In this document: positions 29,225-38,995 of the stretch, in pieces
Layout of the letters: each line of letters starts with the position of its first letter
How positions within the stretch are numbered: the stretch's first letter is position 1
Assembly: GCA_036009105.1 (NCBI GenBank)
Contig: DASYMJ010000248.1
Span: 1-49,211, forward strand
DNA: 49,211 bases
DNA from: JAFAVZ01 sp036009105
Lineage (GTDB): Bacteria > Acidobacteriota > Thermoanaerobaculia > Gp7-AA8
Direction: 5' to 3'
Position numbers and translations under genes: made by a program
Notes under the pieces: model-generated
The model's input: only the letters and a program-made list of their open reading frames with translations
Databases searched by the model: none
What the model was told of the DNA's origin: nothing

Positions 29225-30600
29225 TGCGCGACACCATCGTCCTTCATGTCAACGGCCGCGAGCATCGCGTTCGCGGCCGTGCGGCATTCGCCACCCTCTC
29301 CAACTGGCTGCGCTACGACGAGGGGGCGACCGGGACGAAGATCGTCTGCGAGGAGGGCGACTGCGGCGCCTGCTCGGTGCTGGTGCGCCGCTCGCCGGAC
29401 GAAGAGTTCCGCGTGGTGAACTCCTGCATCCAGGCGATGTACCAGCTGGACGGCACGAGCGTGGTGACCGTGGAAGGCCTGGCCCTGGACGGCGCGCTGA
29501 GCGGCGTGCAGCAGGCCATGGTGGCCCATCACGGCGCGCAGTGCGGCTACTGCACGCCCGGCTTCGTGGTGGCGATGGCGGCGCTGTACGAGAACCGCGA
29601 CCGGGTGGACGAGCCGACCGTTCGTGCGGGCCTCACGGGCAATCTCTGCCGCTGCACCGGCTACGAGCCGATCATCAAGGCGGCGCTGGCGGTCGACGGC
29701 TCGGCCGAGCCGCGCCTGAAGGTGCGTTATCCCGAGGTGCCCGCGGCCAGGGACGCGCTGCAGATCGAGCGCTTCTTCGCGCCGGCGACGATCGAAGATG
29801 CGGTGCGCTTCAAGGCCGCGAATCCCGGCTGCACGATCGTGCAGGGGGCCACGGACGTCGGCGTGTGGGTGAACAAGCGCCACTTCACCGCGCCGGCGCT
29901 GCTCTCGCTGCAGAAAATCCGCGCGCTGGACGGCATCGGCGAAGAAGGCGGCGTGATCGTCGCCGGCGCGAACGCGACGCTGGCCGACTTCGAGCGCTTC
30001 GTGGAGAAGCGCATCCCGGAGCTGTTCCACATCCTGAACATCTTCGGCTCCCCTCAGATCCGCAACGCCGGCACGCTGGCCGGCAACATCGCGAACGGCT
30101 CCCCCATCGCCGACACCCTCCCCTATCTCTTCGTCTCCGATGCGGAGCTGGAGCTGACCGGCACGGAAGGCACCCGCCGCGTCCCGGTCAATCAGTTCTA
30201 CCTCGGATACAAGAAGTTCGACCTCCAGCCCGATGAGCTGATCACGCGCGTCTTCGTGCCCGTGGTGCGCGACACGCTGCGGCTCTACAAGGTGAGCCGC
30301 CGCCGCGATCTCGACATCTCCGCCTTCACCGCCGCCTTCCGCGTCACGGTGGACGGCGGCTCGATTGCCACCGCGCGCATCGCGTACGGCGGCGTGGGGC
30401 CGGTGGTGCTGCGCATGGCCAAGACCGAGGCGGCGCTGCTCGGCAAGCCGGCGACGCTCGCCACGTTCGAGGCCGCCGCGCCCATCGCCCGCGCCGAGGT
30501 GACGCCGATCTCGGACGTGCGCGGCTCTCGCGACTACCGGCTGCAGCTGGCCGAGAACATCCTCAGCAAGTTCTGGTGGGATGCGCTAGGCCGAGCGTAG
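29224..30600 (+). CDS. xdhA: Xanthine dehydrogenase small subunit (2x[2Fe-2S] and FAD)
   Basis: Electron-transfer subunit of xanthine dehydrogenase, 458 residues. A plant-type 2Fe-2S domain has CEEGDCGACSV and a partner Cys in NSCIQAM; the second cluster domain has GYCTPGFV and LCRCTGY. The FAD-binding domain (about 175-350, VQGATDVGVWVNK and AGTLAGNIANGSPIAD) and the CO-dehydrogenase-type C-terminal domain follow. The domain order matches bacterial XdhA with fused Fe-S and FAD parts. It starts on the last base of the preceding stop. The partner xdhB lies beyond an antisense gene, which is unusual. Confidence 0.93.
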   Translation: MRDTIVLHVNGREHRVRGRAAFATLSNWLRYDEGATGTKIVCEEGDCGACSVLVRRSPDEEFRVVNSCIQAMYQLDGTSVVTVEGLALDGALSGVQQAMVAHHGAQCGYCTPGFVVAMAALYENRDRVDEPTVRAGLTGNLCRCTGYEPIIKAALAVDGSAEPRLKVRYPEVPAARDALQIERFFAPATIEDAVRFKAANPGCTIVQGATDVGVWVNKRHFTAPALLSLQKIRALDGIGEEGGVIVAGANATLADFERFVEKRIPELFHILNIFGSPQIRNAGTLAGNIANGSPIADTLPYLFVSDAELELTGTEGTRRVPVNQFYLGYKKFDLQPDELITRVFVPVVRDTLRLYKVSRRRDLDISAFTAAFRVTVDGGSIATARIAYGGVGPVVLRMAKTEAALLGKPATLATFEAAAPIARAEVTPISDVRGSRDYRLQLAENILSKFWWDALGRA

Positions 30601-31317
30601 CGGCATGTCGTCGTAGTGGCGCCCATCCAGCTCCCGCCCCGCGGCCTTCTTGCGCCTGCCGCCCCACTGCTTGAAGAAGAAGGGCACGCCGGCGGCGGCA
30701 CATTGGTCGCGGATGCTGGTCACCCACTCGCGCTGCATCGGCCGGGCGCGGTGGCCGCTCTCGCCGCCGACGATCACCCAGTGGATGCCCGTCAGGTCGA
30801 TCTCGCCCAGGTCTTCCAGGAGCGGTTCAATGGAGAGGAAGCGGACGGCGGCGGGCGTGGCGCGCAGGTCGTCGAGGCGAGGCAGCCCGTGCTTGCGGTT
30901 CTCCACGGACACGCCCCACCAGATGTGCGGCTCGAGCGCGGCCTCGCGCAAAGGCCCGTTGAGAAACTCGCGCATCCGGTCGGCGCGCTTGGTCAGCACC
31001 TGGTAGGTGTGCCAGTCCGCCGTGCGCATCACGTTCGCCACGTCGAGCACGAACGCCTCGGGGATGCCGGCCTGGAAGAGGTCGCTCATCGAGTTGACGA
31101 AGATGCGGCGCGGCTGTTTCCACTGCAGCGGCGCGGTCAGCTTCTCCGGCACCAGGCGGATGTCGAAGCCCTGCTCGTACGGATGGCCCGGCACGCCGCG
31201 GAAGCGCTCGGCGAACGTCTCCGCGTAGCAGTGGGTGCAGCCGGGGCTGATCTTCACGCAGCCGCGCACCGGGTTCCACGTCGCATCGGTCCATTCGATG
31301 CTCGACTGATCACTCAT
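30586..31317 (-). CDS. Phage Gp37/Gp68-like (DUF5131) three-cysteine protein
   Basis: 243-residue protein of a family first seen in mycobacteriophages. The N-terminus carries C-x7-C-x2-C in RGCVKISPGCTHCYAE, resembling an Fe-S binding motif, preceded by SIEWTDATWNP. Later conserved blocks are WWGVSVEN, RFLSIEPLLEDL and WVIVGGESG. ATG 31317 (MSDQSS) is chosen because the frame upstream has no family match. It is antisense between xdhA (15-base tail overlap) and xdhB. Related genes often neighbour a TcmP methyltransferase-like partner; none is present. Biochemical function is unknown. Confidence 0.85.
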   Translation of the reverse strand: MSDQSSIEWTDATWNPVRGCVKISPGCTHCYAETFAERFRGVPGHPYEQGFDIRLVPEKLTAPLQWKQPRRIFVNSMSDLFQAGIPEAFVLDVANVMRTADWHTYQVLTKRADRMREFLNGPLREAALEPHIWWGVSVENRKHGLPRLDDLRATPAAVRFLSIEPLLEDLGEIDLTGIHWVIVGGESGHRARPMQREWVTSIRDQCAAAGVPFFFKQWGGRRKKAAGRELDGRHYDDMPLRSA

Positions 31318-31421
31318 TCCGAGGCTGGAACATCGCGGCGCGGGCTTGAAATCCGTCCAGCTGCCCTGATTGCTCAGGTGGTTCTCCGGGCTGATCGCCA
31401 GCCCGCGTGTCCTGACCCTCC

Positions 31422-31427
31422 TATAAT
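31422..31427 (+). promoter_or_regulatory. Putative -10 box, xdhB
   Basis: Perfect TATAAT, 8 bases before ATG 31436, with no ribosome site. xdhB thus seems to have its own promoter. The rest of 31318-31421 shows nothing recognisable. Confidence 0.5.
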
Positions 31428-31435
31428 CAGGCTCC

Positions 31436-33787
<2,352 letters not shown>

Positions 33788-34629
33788 TACGGAATGTGCC
33801 CGCTGCGCTCGAAGATCACGAACTGGGAGCCGGGGATCGCCTGGTGGATCTTCCACGCCACGCTCGGCGCCACGTTGAGGTCGTAGCGGCCGGTCACGAC
33901 CAGGGTCGGCATGCGGAATTTGGCCAGCTCGGGGTTGAGGTCGAAGCGCTGCAGGTCGTTCCAGACTGATTCGTTCACGGCCTTGTGATAGTCCGAGGCG
34001 ACCAGGCGGGGCATGGCGGCGTCGCGCTTTTCGGGCGAGTAGAAAAGCATGGTGAGGTAGAGCTTCAGGCCCTCGGCCGTCGCGTTCTTGTCGCCCATCG
34101 TGTCGGCGAAGTTGAAGGCTTCCTGCTTCGCCGTCGTGTCGGGGAAGAAGTCGTTGAACATGAACTTCGTGTCGCCGATCTTCGGCGCGGCGGAGTCGAC
34201 GATGATCAGCTTCTCCACCCGCTGCGGATGCCGCGCGGCATAAGCCATGACCAGATAGCCGCCCCAGGAGTGGCCGAGCAGGACGAACTTCTCGAGGCCG
34301 AGCTGCGCGCGCAAGGCGTCGAGATCGGCGATCTGGTCGGCGAGGTTGCACGACTGGCCCGGCTTCAACTCGGAGGAGCGCCCGTTGCCGCGCTGGTCGT
34401 AGAAGACCACCCGCCGCGTCTTGGCCACGCGGTCCCACACCGGGTCGCCGAGGTGCGTGTAGGCGTGGTCGAAGCCGGGGCCGCCGTTCACGATGATGAG
34501 CGGCGTCGCGGCGCCGGCACCGCGCACCTCGTACCAGATCGTGACGCCGTTCGTCTCGAACGTCTTTCCAACTTCCTGGGCGGCCAGGGGAAGAGCGAGC
34601 AGCAGGAGCAGAGCTGCGGTTTTCATACG

Positions 34630-35688
34630 TCAGTGCGCGGGGACGAGGGTCTGCCCGATCTGAATGCCGGCGGTGGTGGCCGGGACCCAGGCCAGGGTGT
34701 CGTCGATGGCGTTCACCACGACGGCGATGGTCAAGTCCTGATCCGGATAGTGGATGAGGATGGTCTGGAACCCGAGGACGAGGCCGTCGTGCAGGACGAC
34801 CGGATTGCCGCGGTCGAGGTCCATGAGCAGGCCGAAGCCGTACGTCGCCGTGGCGCTGATCGAGGCCCGCGGCCGCGTCATCTCCTCGTACGAGGCCGGC
34901 GTCACGGCGCGGCCGGTGGCCAGGGCGTGGCTCCAGCGGGCCAGATCGGTGGCCGTCGAGCAGACATCGCCCGCGCCGAGGAGGAGGGACATGTCGGCGG
35001 CCCGGACCGGGACCACCTGTTTCGTGGCCGTCATCAGCAGATAGCCGTCCGGCGTCGGCACGCGCGGCGTGGAGCCGCAGACGGCGGTGGAGGCGAGGCC
35101 GAGCGGCAGGAGCAGCTCTTCATCGAGGAACTGCGCGTACGGCTTGCCGGACGCTTTCTCGATGACCACCGCCACCAGGTAGTAGCCCGCGTTGCTGTAG
35201 CTCCATCCCGCGCCGGGCTGGAACAGCGTCTTCGCCGCGGCGATGCGGGCCACCGCGTCCGCCTCGCTGATCGGCGCGTAGGCGCTGGTGAGGTTCGGGA
35301 TGTCGCGGGTGAGTCCGGAGGTGTGCGAGAGCAACTGGCGGATGGTCATCCCCTTGCCCGCCATCGCCGGCACGTATTTTTCGACCGGGTCGCCGAGGCT
35401 GACCGCGCCGCGCTCCACGAGGAGCATCATCGCCGCCGCGGCGAACTGCTTCGAGACCGAGCCGGCCTGGTAGATGGTGTTCGCCGATGCGGTGCCGTAG
35501 CCGGCCGCGAAGAGGATGGAGTCGCCGCGGCCGATGGCGATGGAGACCGCCGGGGCGCCGTCCGCGAGCGCCTTTGCGGCGATGGGATCGATGAGGGCGG
35601 TGGGGATGGCCGGCCCGCTGGCGCGGCGGCGCGGCTGGGCCATCGCGAGCGGGGCGAGGAGGAGCACGACGATCAGGAGCCGGCGCAT
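34630..35688 (-). CDS. Exported serine hydrolase, class C beta-lactamase family
   Basis: 352-residue enzyme of the beta-lactamase/DD-peptidase/esterase family with a signal peptide (1-17). Active-site motifs: S77-x-x-K80 in SVSK and YSN in WSYSNAGYY; the third motif is HDG in place of KTG, as in many esterase-like members. True beta-lactamase activity cannot be assumed. A TAAAAT box lies 9 bases before the ATG, so the message may be leaderless. It is divergent from the ureidoglycolate lyase gene (36 bases apart). Confidence 0.87.
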   Translation of the reverse strand: MRRLLIVVLLLAPLAMAQPRRRASGPAIPTALIDPIAAKALADGAPAVSIAIGRGDSILFAAGYGTASANTIYQAGSVSKQFAAAAMMLLVERGAVSLGDPVEKYVPAMAGKGMTIRQLLSHTSGLTRDIPNLTSAYAPISEADAVARIAAAKTLFQPGAGWSYSNAGYYLVAVVIEKASGKPYAQFLDEELLLPLGLASTAVCGSTPRVPTPDGYLLMTATKQVVPVRAADMSLLLGAGDVCSTATDLARWSHALATGRAVTPASYEEMTRPRASISATATYGFGLLMDLDRGNPVVLHDGLVLGFQTILIHYPDQDLTIAVVVNAIDDTLAWVPATTAGIQIGQTLVPAH

Positions 35689-35697
35689 GAAACCGCG

Positions 35698-35715
35698 ATT
35701 TTACCGCGATAAAAT
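35698..35715. promoter_or_regulatory. Back-to-back -10 boxes of two divergent genes
   Basis: Minus strand TAAAAT (35703-35698) lies 9 bases before ATG 35688. Plus strand TAAAAT (35710-35715) lies 9 bases before ATG 35725. Both genes lack a ribosome site. The -35 region of each promoter must lie inside the other gene. Confidence 0.5.
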
Positions 35716-35724
35716 GCGCCGATC

Positions 35725-36288
35725 ATGACGAACGCCACTCTCGAGACCGTCGAAGTCCCCATCATCCCGGCCACGCGCGAGAACACCGCCGACTATGGCC
35801 TCTTCATCGGTACGGACATCCCCAACTCCGGCCTCACCATCCCGTTCTACAAAGGGGCGGTGGAAGAGGGGCACAACATCCCCTTCATGTGCAGCGGCCA
35901 GGCGGTGATCCGCTCCGCGCGCATCCACAAGCGCGCCCCGGAGGTGACGTGGCTGGAGCGCCACATGGATATGACCCAGCTCTTCATCGGCCTCGGCGAC
36001 CAGCCCTTTGCCATGGTCCTCGGCAAGCCGCACGAGGACGGGCTGCCCCACATCGACGACGTACGCTGCTTCGTCTTCCCTCCCGGCCACGGGATCATGC
36101 TGCACATGGGCACGTGGCACGACTTCCCCCTCGCCGTCGACCAGCCGGTGACCTGCCTGACCGCGAACAGCCCGGAGGTCGTGGTCGCCCTCGCCTCGCA
36201 GAAGGAGCCGGCGGAGATGAACACCGGCGACGTGTTCAAGATCGACGTGGCGAAGCGGACGGGCAAGCTGCTGAGGGCGTCGCTTTGA
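35725..36288 (+). CDS. allA: Ureidoglycolate lyase family protein
   Basis: 187-residue cupin-like protein matching ureidoglycolate lyase, which releases urea from ureidoglycolate to give glyoxylate in allantoin breakdown. The core is WLERHMDMTQLFIGLG, followed by PHIDDVRCFVFPPGHGIMLHMGTWHDF, typical of AllA (ERH..., G-x-H-x-GTWH). It is slightly longer than E. coli AllA at the N-terminus. Allantoinase and allantoate hydrolase genes are not in the window; FdrA/AllG/AllH further right would serve the alternative oxalurate branch. DinB follows with a TTGA overlap. Confidence 0.85.
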   Translation: MTNATLETVEVPIIPATRENTADYGLFIGTDIPNSGLTIPFYKGAVEEGHNIPFMCSGQAVIRSARIHKRAPEVTWLERHMDMTQLFIGLGDQPFAMVLGKPHEDGLPHIDDVRCFVFPPGHGIMLHMGTWHDFPLAVDQPVTCLTANSPEVVVALASQKEPAEMNTGDVFKIDVAKRTGKLLRASL

Positions 36289-36725
36289 GGCCGATCGAGC
36301 GCCTGCTGGAACAGATCAACGCCGTGTACGGCGGCCCGGCGTGGCACGGCCCGGCGCTGCGCGACCTGCTCGACGGGGTCTCGGAGGAGCAGGCGCGGGC
36401 GCATCCGGTCGGAGCGGCGCATTCCATCAGCGAGCTGGTCGCCCACATCCGGATCTGGATGGACGTGGCGGCCCGGCGCGTCTCGGGCGAGGTGTTGAGC
36501 TCGCGCGACGTGCAAAGCTGGCCCGAGCTCGGTTCGTTTGCTGACGAGGTCGCCGCACTGGAGCGCGCGCAGGGCCATTTCGCCGACGCGGTGGCGCGCC
36601 TGCAGACGGACGATCTGGACAAGAAGGTGGCCGGCAAGAAGCACACGATCTACGCCGAGGTGCACGGCGTGCTGCAGCACAACACGTATCACGCGGGCCA
36701 GATCGCGCTGTTGAGAAAAGGCTAG
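36285..36725 (+). CDS. DinB-family protein
   Basis: 146-residue four-helix protein of the DinB/YfiT type. Three metal-binding histidines are visible: HSISELVAHIRIW near residue 45-52 and LQHNTYHAGQ near the C-terminus. Members act as thiol-dependent transferases or have unknown function. The start is taken as TTG 36285, overlapping the previous stop in TTGA, because family similarity begins there and no ATG is available. It is co-transcribed with allA. Confidence 0.75.
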   Translation: MRPIERLLEQINAVYGGPAWHGPALRDLLDGVSEEQARAHPVGAAHSISELVAHIRIWMDVAARRVSGEVLSSRDVQSWPELGSFADEVAALERAQGHFADAVARLQTDDLDKKVAGKKHTIYAEVHGVLQHNTYHAGQIALLRKG

Positions 36726-36780
36726 TTGTTGACGCTACACGGCACGCCCGTTGCCTTCCCCCTCCCCGGAGGAAACGCAA

Positions 36781-36972
36781 ATGACCAACCAGAACAACCG
36801 CAGCGGCAGCAGCGACGGCTCCAGCAATCAGCCCGCCGAAGATGAGCGGCGGCATCCCAGCGGCGGGAACATGGGAGCGGGCAAGTCGGGCGACAAGAAC
36901 TTCGGAGCGGAGAAGCCGGAAGAGCGCGACAACGCGGGGTCGCGCAAGGCGGGAACCAGCCACGAGCATTAG
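36781..36972 (+). CDS. Small hydrophilic disordered protein
   Basis: 63 residues, almost free of hydrophobic amino acids and rich in Gly, Ser, Asn, Lys and Glu (SGGNMGAGKSGDKNFGAEK). GGAGG stands 8 bases before ATG 36781. Such composition resembles stress-type hydrophilins, but no family is recognised. A terminator follows 28 bases after the stop. Confidence 0.6.
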   Translation: MTNQNNRSGSSDGSSNQPAEDERRHPSGGNMGAGKSGDKNFGAEKPEERDNAGSRKAGTSHEH

Positions 36973-36999
36973 CTCGACGGTTAGCTCAGCCGGAGGAAT

Positions 37000-37023
37000 C
37001 GCGCCCTGCCCAAGGCGCGTTTT
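37000..37023 (+). terminator. Intrinsic terminator after the small hydrophilic protein gene
   Basis: CGCGCC-N8-GGCGCG stem (37000-37019) followed by TTTT. Confidence 0.6.
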
Positions 37024-37038
37024 CAACTGCAAATAACC

Positions 37039-37128
37039 AAGGTCACACGAAACGGCAAACTCCCGGCGACGGGAGGACGCAAAGCCAACGGGTCTCCATC
37101 CTGAGACGGCCGGGCTCCCGAACGTGAT
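37039..37128 (+). ncRNA. GEMM-I riboswitch (cyclic-di-GMP class I)
   Basis: The leader carries the GEMM-I core: ACGGCAAAC (37052-37060), a P2 hairpin CTCCCG-GCGA-CGGGAG with a GNRA tetraloop (37060-37075), the invariant GACGCAAAGCC (37076-37086), a P3 hairpin GTCTC-N6-GAGAC, and CCGGGCTCCCG, closed by TCAC/GTGA. By eye the base equivalent to position 20 of the Vibrio aptamer is G, which fits c-di-GMP rather than cGAMP. GGTCAC (37041-37046) can also pair with GTGACC (37160-37165) close to the ribosome site, giving an alternative fold. Confidence 0.82.
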
Positions 37129-37130
37129 TG

Positions 37131-37150
37131 CTCGCGACAGGTTCCGCGAG
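37131..37150 (+). promoter_or_regulatory. Expression-platform hairpin of the riboswitch
   Basis: CTCGCG-N8-CGCGAG lies between aptamer and gene without a U tract. Together with the possible GGTCAC/GTGACC pairing this suggests control of translation; the ribosome site AAGGAG is at 37174-37179. Confidence 0.45.
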
Positions 37151-37187
37151 GACGTTCCCGTGACCGGCACGACAAGGAGCGTTCTCG

Positions 37188-37682
37188 ATGAAGACCCGCG
37201 TCCTCGCCCTGTTCCTCACCCTCGCGGCCGCCACGCCGGCCGCGTTCGCCGCGCCGAAGAACGCGCTGGCCGTCGACGGCTTCCCCATTCCGGTGCCGCA
37301 CTACCTGCACCAGATCATCGACGAGGCGGCCACGACGTACGACGTCGATCCGAACCTCATCGCGGCCATGGCCTTCCGCGAGTCGGCCTTCAAGCAGGCC
37401 GCGGTCTCCTCGCGCGGCGCGCAGGGCGTGCTGCAGCTGATGCCGCGCACGGCGCGCGCCCTCGGCGTCAAAGACGCGCTCGACCCGCGCCAGAACGTCC
37501 TCGGCGGCGCGAAGTACATCCGCATGATGCTGGACCGTTTCGGCAACAACCTCGAGCTGGCGCTCGCGGCCTACAACGCCGGACCGGAGCTCGTGGCGAG
37601 ATCCGGCCCGGCGGCGACGAAAGAAGCGGTGGCTTACGTCGCGGCGGTGAAGCAGTACTACAGCGGCGCGCTCGCGCGATGA
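37188..37682 (+). CDS. Exported lytic transglycosylase, SLT domain
   Basis: 164-residue peptidoglycan-cleaving enzyme with a signal peptide (1-21). It has the SLT catalytic glutamate E65 in FRESAF, followed by GAQGVLQLMPRTA, NVLGGAKYIRMML and LALAAYNAGP. The riboswitch in its leader ties wall cutting to cyclic-di-GMP, which fits assembly of a pilus, flagellum or secretion channel through the wall. None of these systems is encoded nearby. AAGGAG precedes ATG 37188. Confidence 0.92.
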   Translation: MKTRVLALFLTLAAATPAAFAAPKNALAVDGFPIPVPHYLHQIIDEAATTYDVDPNLIAAMAFRESAFKQAAVSSRGAQGVLQLMPRTARALGVKDALDPRQNVLGGAKYIRMMLDRFGNNLELALAAYNAGPELVARSGPAATKEAVAYVAAVKQYYSGALAR

Positions 37683-37764
37683 ATGTAGGGCCGGCTCTCA
37701 GCCGGCCCCATCGCGGCATACCCCGATCAGCGAGCATTGGGCCGGCTGAGAGCCGGCCCTGCAT
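37683..37764. repeat. Palindromic repeat, family B, copy 4
   Basis: ATGTAGGGCCGGCTCTCAGCC faces its complement (ending CCGGCCCTGCAT) across a 35-base centre. It fills the gap between two convergent genes and may terminate both. Confidence 0.9.
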
Positions 37765-38123
37765 TACGCCTTCGGCTTCGCGGCGGCGGAGCTGTCCGCG
37801 AGCTGCTCGGCGGAGCCTTCGGCCTGCCACGTCGCGCCGACCTTCTTGAACTGCTGCTTCGACTTCACGGTGGAGACCGAGCCGTCCGTCTTGGCGAGCT
37901 TCTGGGTGGTGACGACGTTCGCCGTGGTGCCGCTGACTTCCACGCTGTCGATGTGGAGGTCGACCTGCTTGACCGGCTGGGCGTCCTTCTCCCACGCCAT
38001 CCGCTGCGCGGCATTGTTCTGCAACGCGGCATTGCGCACCGCGTCCTGATCCTTCATCGTGCCGACCGAGCTGCAACCGACGGCCAGAGCCACCAGCGCC
38101 AACTGCGTGATCATTCGTTTCAA
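37764..38123 (-). CDS. Small lipoprotein, NTF2-like fold possible
   Basis: 119-residue protein with a lipoprotein signal (MKRMITQLALVALAVGC; lipobox LAVGC, modified C18 or so). The mature part (VDLHIDSVEVSGTTANV...QQFKKVGATWQ) looks like half of an NTF2/SnoaL-type sheet; function is unknown. TTG 38123 is chosen because GGAGGAG stands 7 bases before it; the in-frame ATG 38114 is too far from that site. It is divergent from the GNAT gene. Confidence 0.7.
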   Translation of the reverse strand: MKRMITQLALVALAVGCSSVGTMKDQDAVRNAALQNNAAQRMAWEKDAQPVKQVDLHIDSVEVSGTTANVVTTQKLAKTDGSVSTVKSKQQFKKVGATWQAEGSAEQLADSSAAAKPKA

Positions 38124-38192
38124 TTTTGTGCTCCTCCTGTACACGTAATGACGGATTGCAGGCGGCACGGTTTGGCTTGTAACGTCACGAAG

Positions 38193-38990
38193 ATGAAAAC
38201 GAGCGGTGAAGGCGGCCTGCGGCCGTTGACTGCTGACGACTTCGAAACGCTGTACGCCGCGTTCCGCGAGGCGTTCAGCGATTACGTCGTGCCGTTCGCG
38301 CCGACGCGCGAGCAGCTGCTGGAGATGCTCACCCGCCGCGGCTGGTCGCCGGAGCTTTCCGTCGGCGCGTTCGACGGCGAGCGGATGGTCGGTTTCACCG
38401 CGAACGGCTTCGACGGCGCCACGGCGTACGACAGCGGCACCGGCGTCGTGCCCTCGCATCGCCGCCGCGGCCTCTCCCGCGCGATGTTCCAGTGGGTGAC
38501 ACCGCGCTTGCGCGCGGCCGGCGCGTCGCGCTATCTGCTGGAGGTGATCGAGACCAACAGCGCGGCCGAGGCGTTGTATCGCGGGATGGGGTTCGTGGAG
38601 ACGCGGCGGTTCGACTGCTACGCGTACGAAGGACGATCTGCTTCCTTCCCTGCCGGGACCGTGAACACGGCATGGTGGGACGTTCAGCCCGCGTGGCAGA
38701 ACTCCACCGCCTCGCTCGCCCGCGCGCGCGATCCGCACGTGGTGATCGGCGACGAGCGCGGCTACGCGGTCGTGTTTCCGGGCAGCGGCGATCTCGCCCA
38801 GCTCGCGGTCGCTCGCGAGCATCGCCGGCGCGGCGTCGGACGCGCGCTGCTCGATGCGGCGGCGGCCATCGCCGGCAAGCCGCTGCGCATCCTCAACGTC
38901 GACGATCGCGACCGCGGCATCGCGGCGTTCTTCGAAGCGGTCGGCGCGCGGCGCTTCGTGCGGCAGCTCGAGATGGTGTTAGCGTTGTGA
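38193..38990 (+). CDS. Tandem GNAT acetyltransferase
   Basis: 265-residue protein with two GNAT domains. The first (about 10-145) has GVVPSHRRRGLSRAMFQ, the acetyl-CoA loop R/QxxGxG/A in variant form, and NSAAEALYRGMGF. The second (about 165-260) has LAVAREHRRRGVGRALLD and a C-terminal AFFEAVGARRF. The acceptor is unknown. The start is ATG 38193. Its stop overlaps a possible GTG start of the ring-opening amidohydrolase, suggesting coupling. Confidence 0.85.
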   Translation: MKTSGEGGLRPLTADDFETLYAAFREAFSDYVVPFAPTREQLLEMLTRRGWSPELSVGAFDGERMVGFTANGFDGATAYDSGTGVVPSHRRRGLSRAMFQWVTPRLRAAGASRYLLEVIETNSAAEALYRGMGFVETRRFDCYAYEGRSASFPAGTVNTAWWDVQPAWQNSTASLARARDPHVVIGDERGYAVVFPGSGDLAQLAVAREHRRRGVGRALLDAAAAIAGKPLRILNVDDRDRGIAAFFEAVGARRFVRQLEMVLAL

Positions 38991-38995
38991 GCCGC

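Noticed and set aside
34630..35688. Antibiotic-resistance beta-lactamase
   Set aside because: The third motif is HDG rather than KTG, and the context gives no support. The wider serine hydrolase family is the safer call.
36973..37020. tRNA-like sequence (GGTTAGCTCAGCCGGAGG followed by a stem-loop)
   Set aside because: No acceptor stem, T-arm or proper D-stem can be formed. The stem-loop fits an intrinsic terminator with a T tract.
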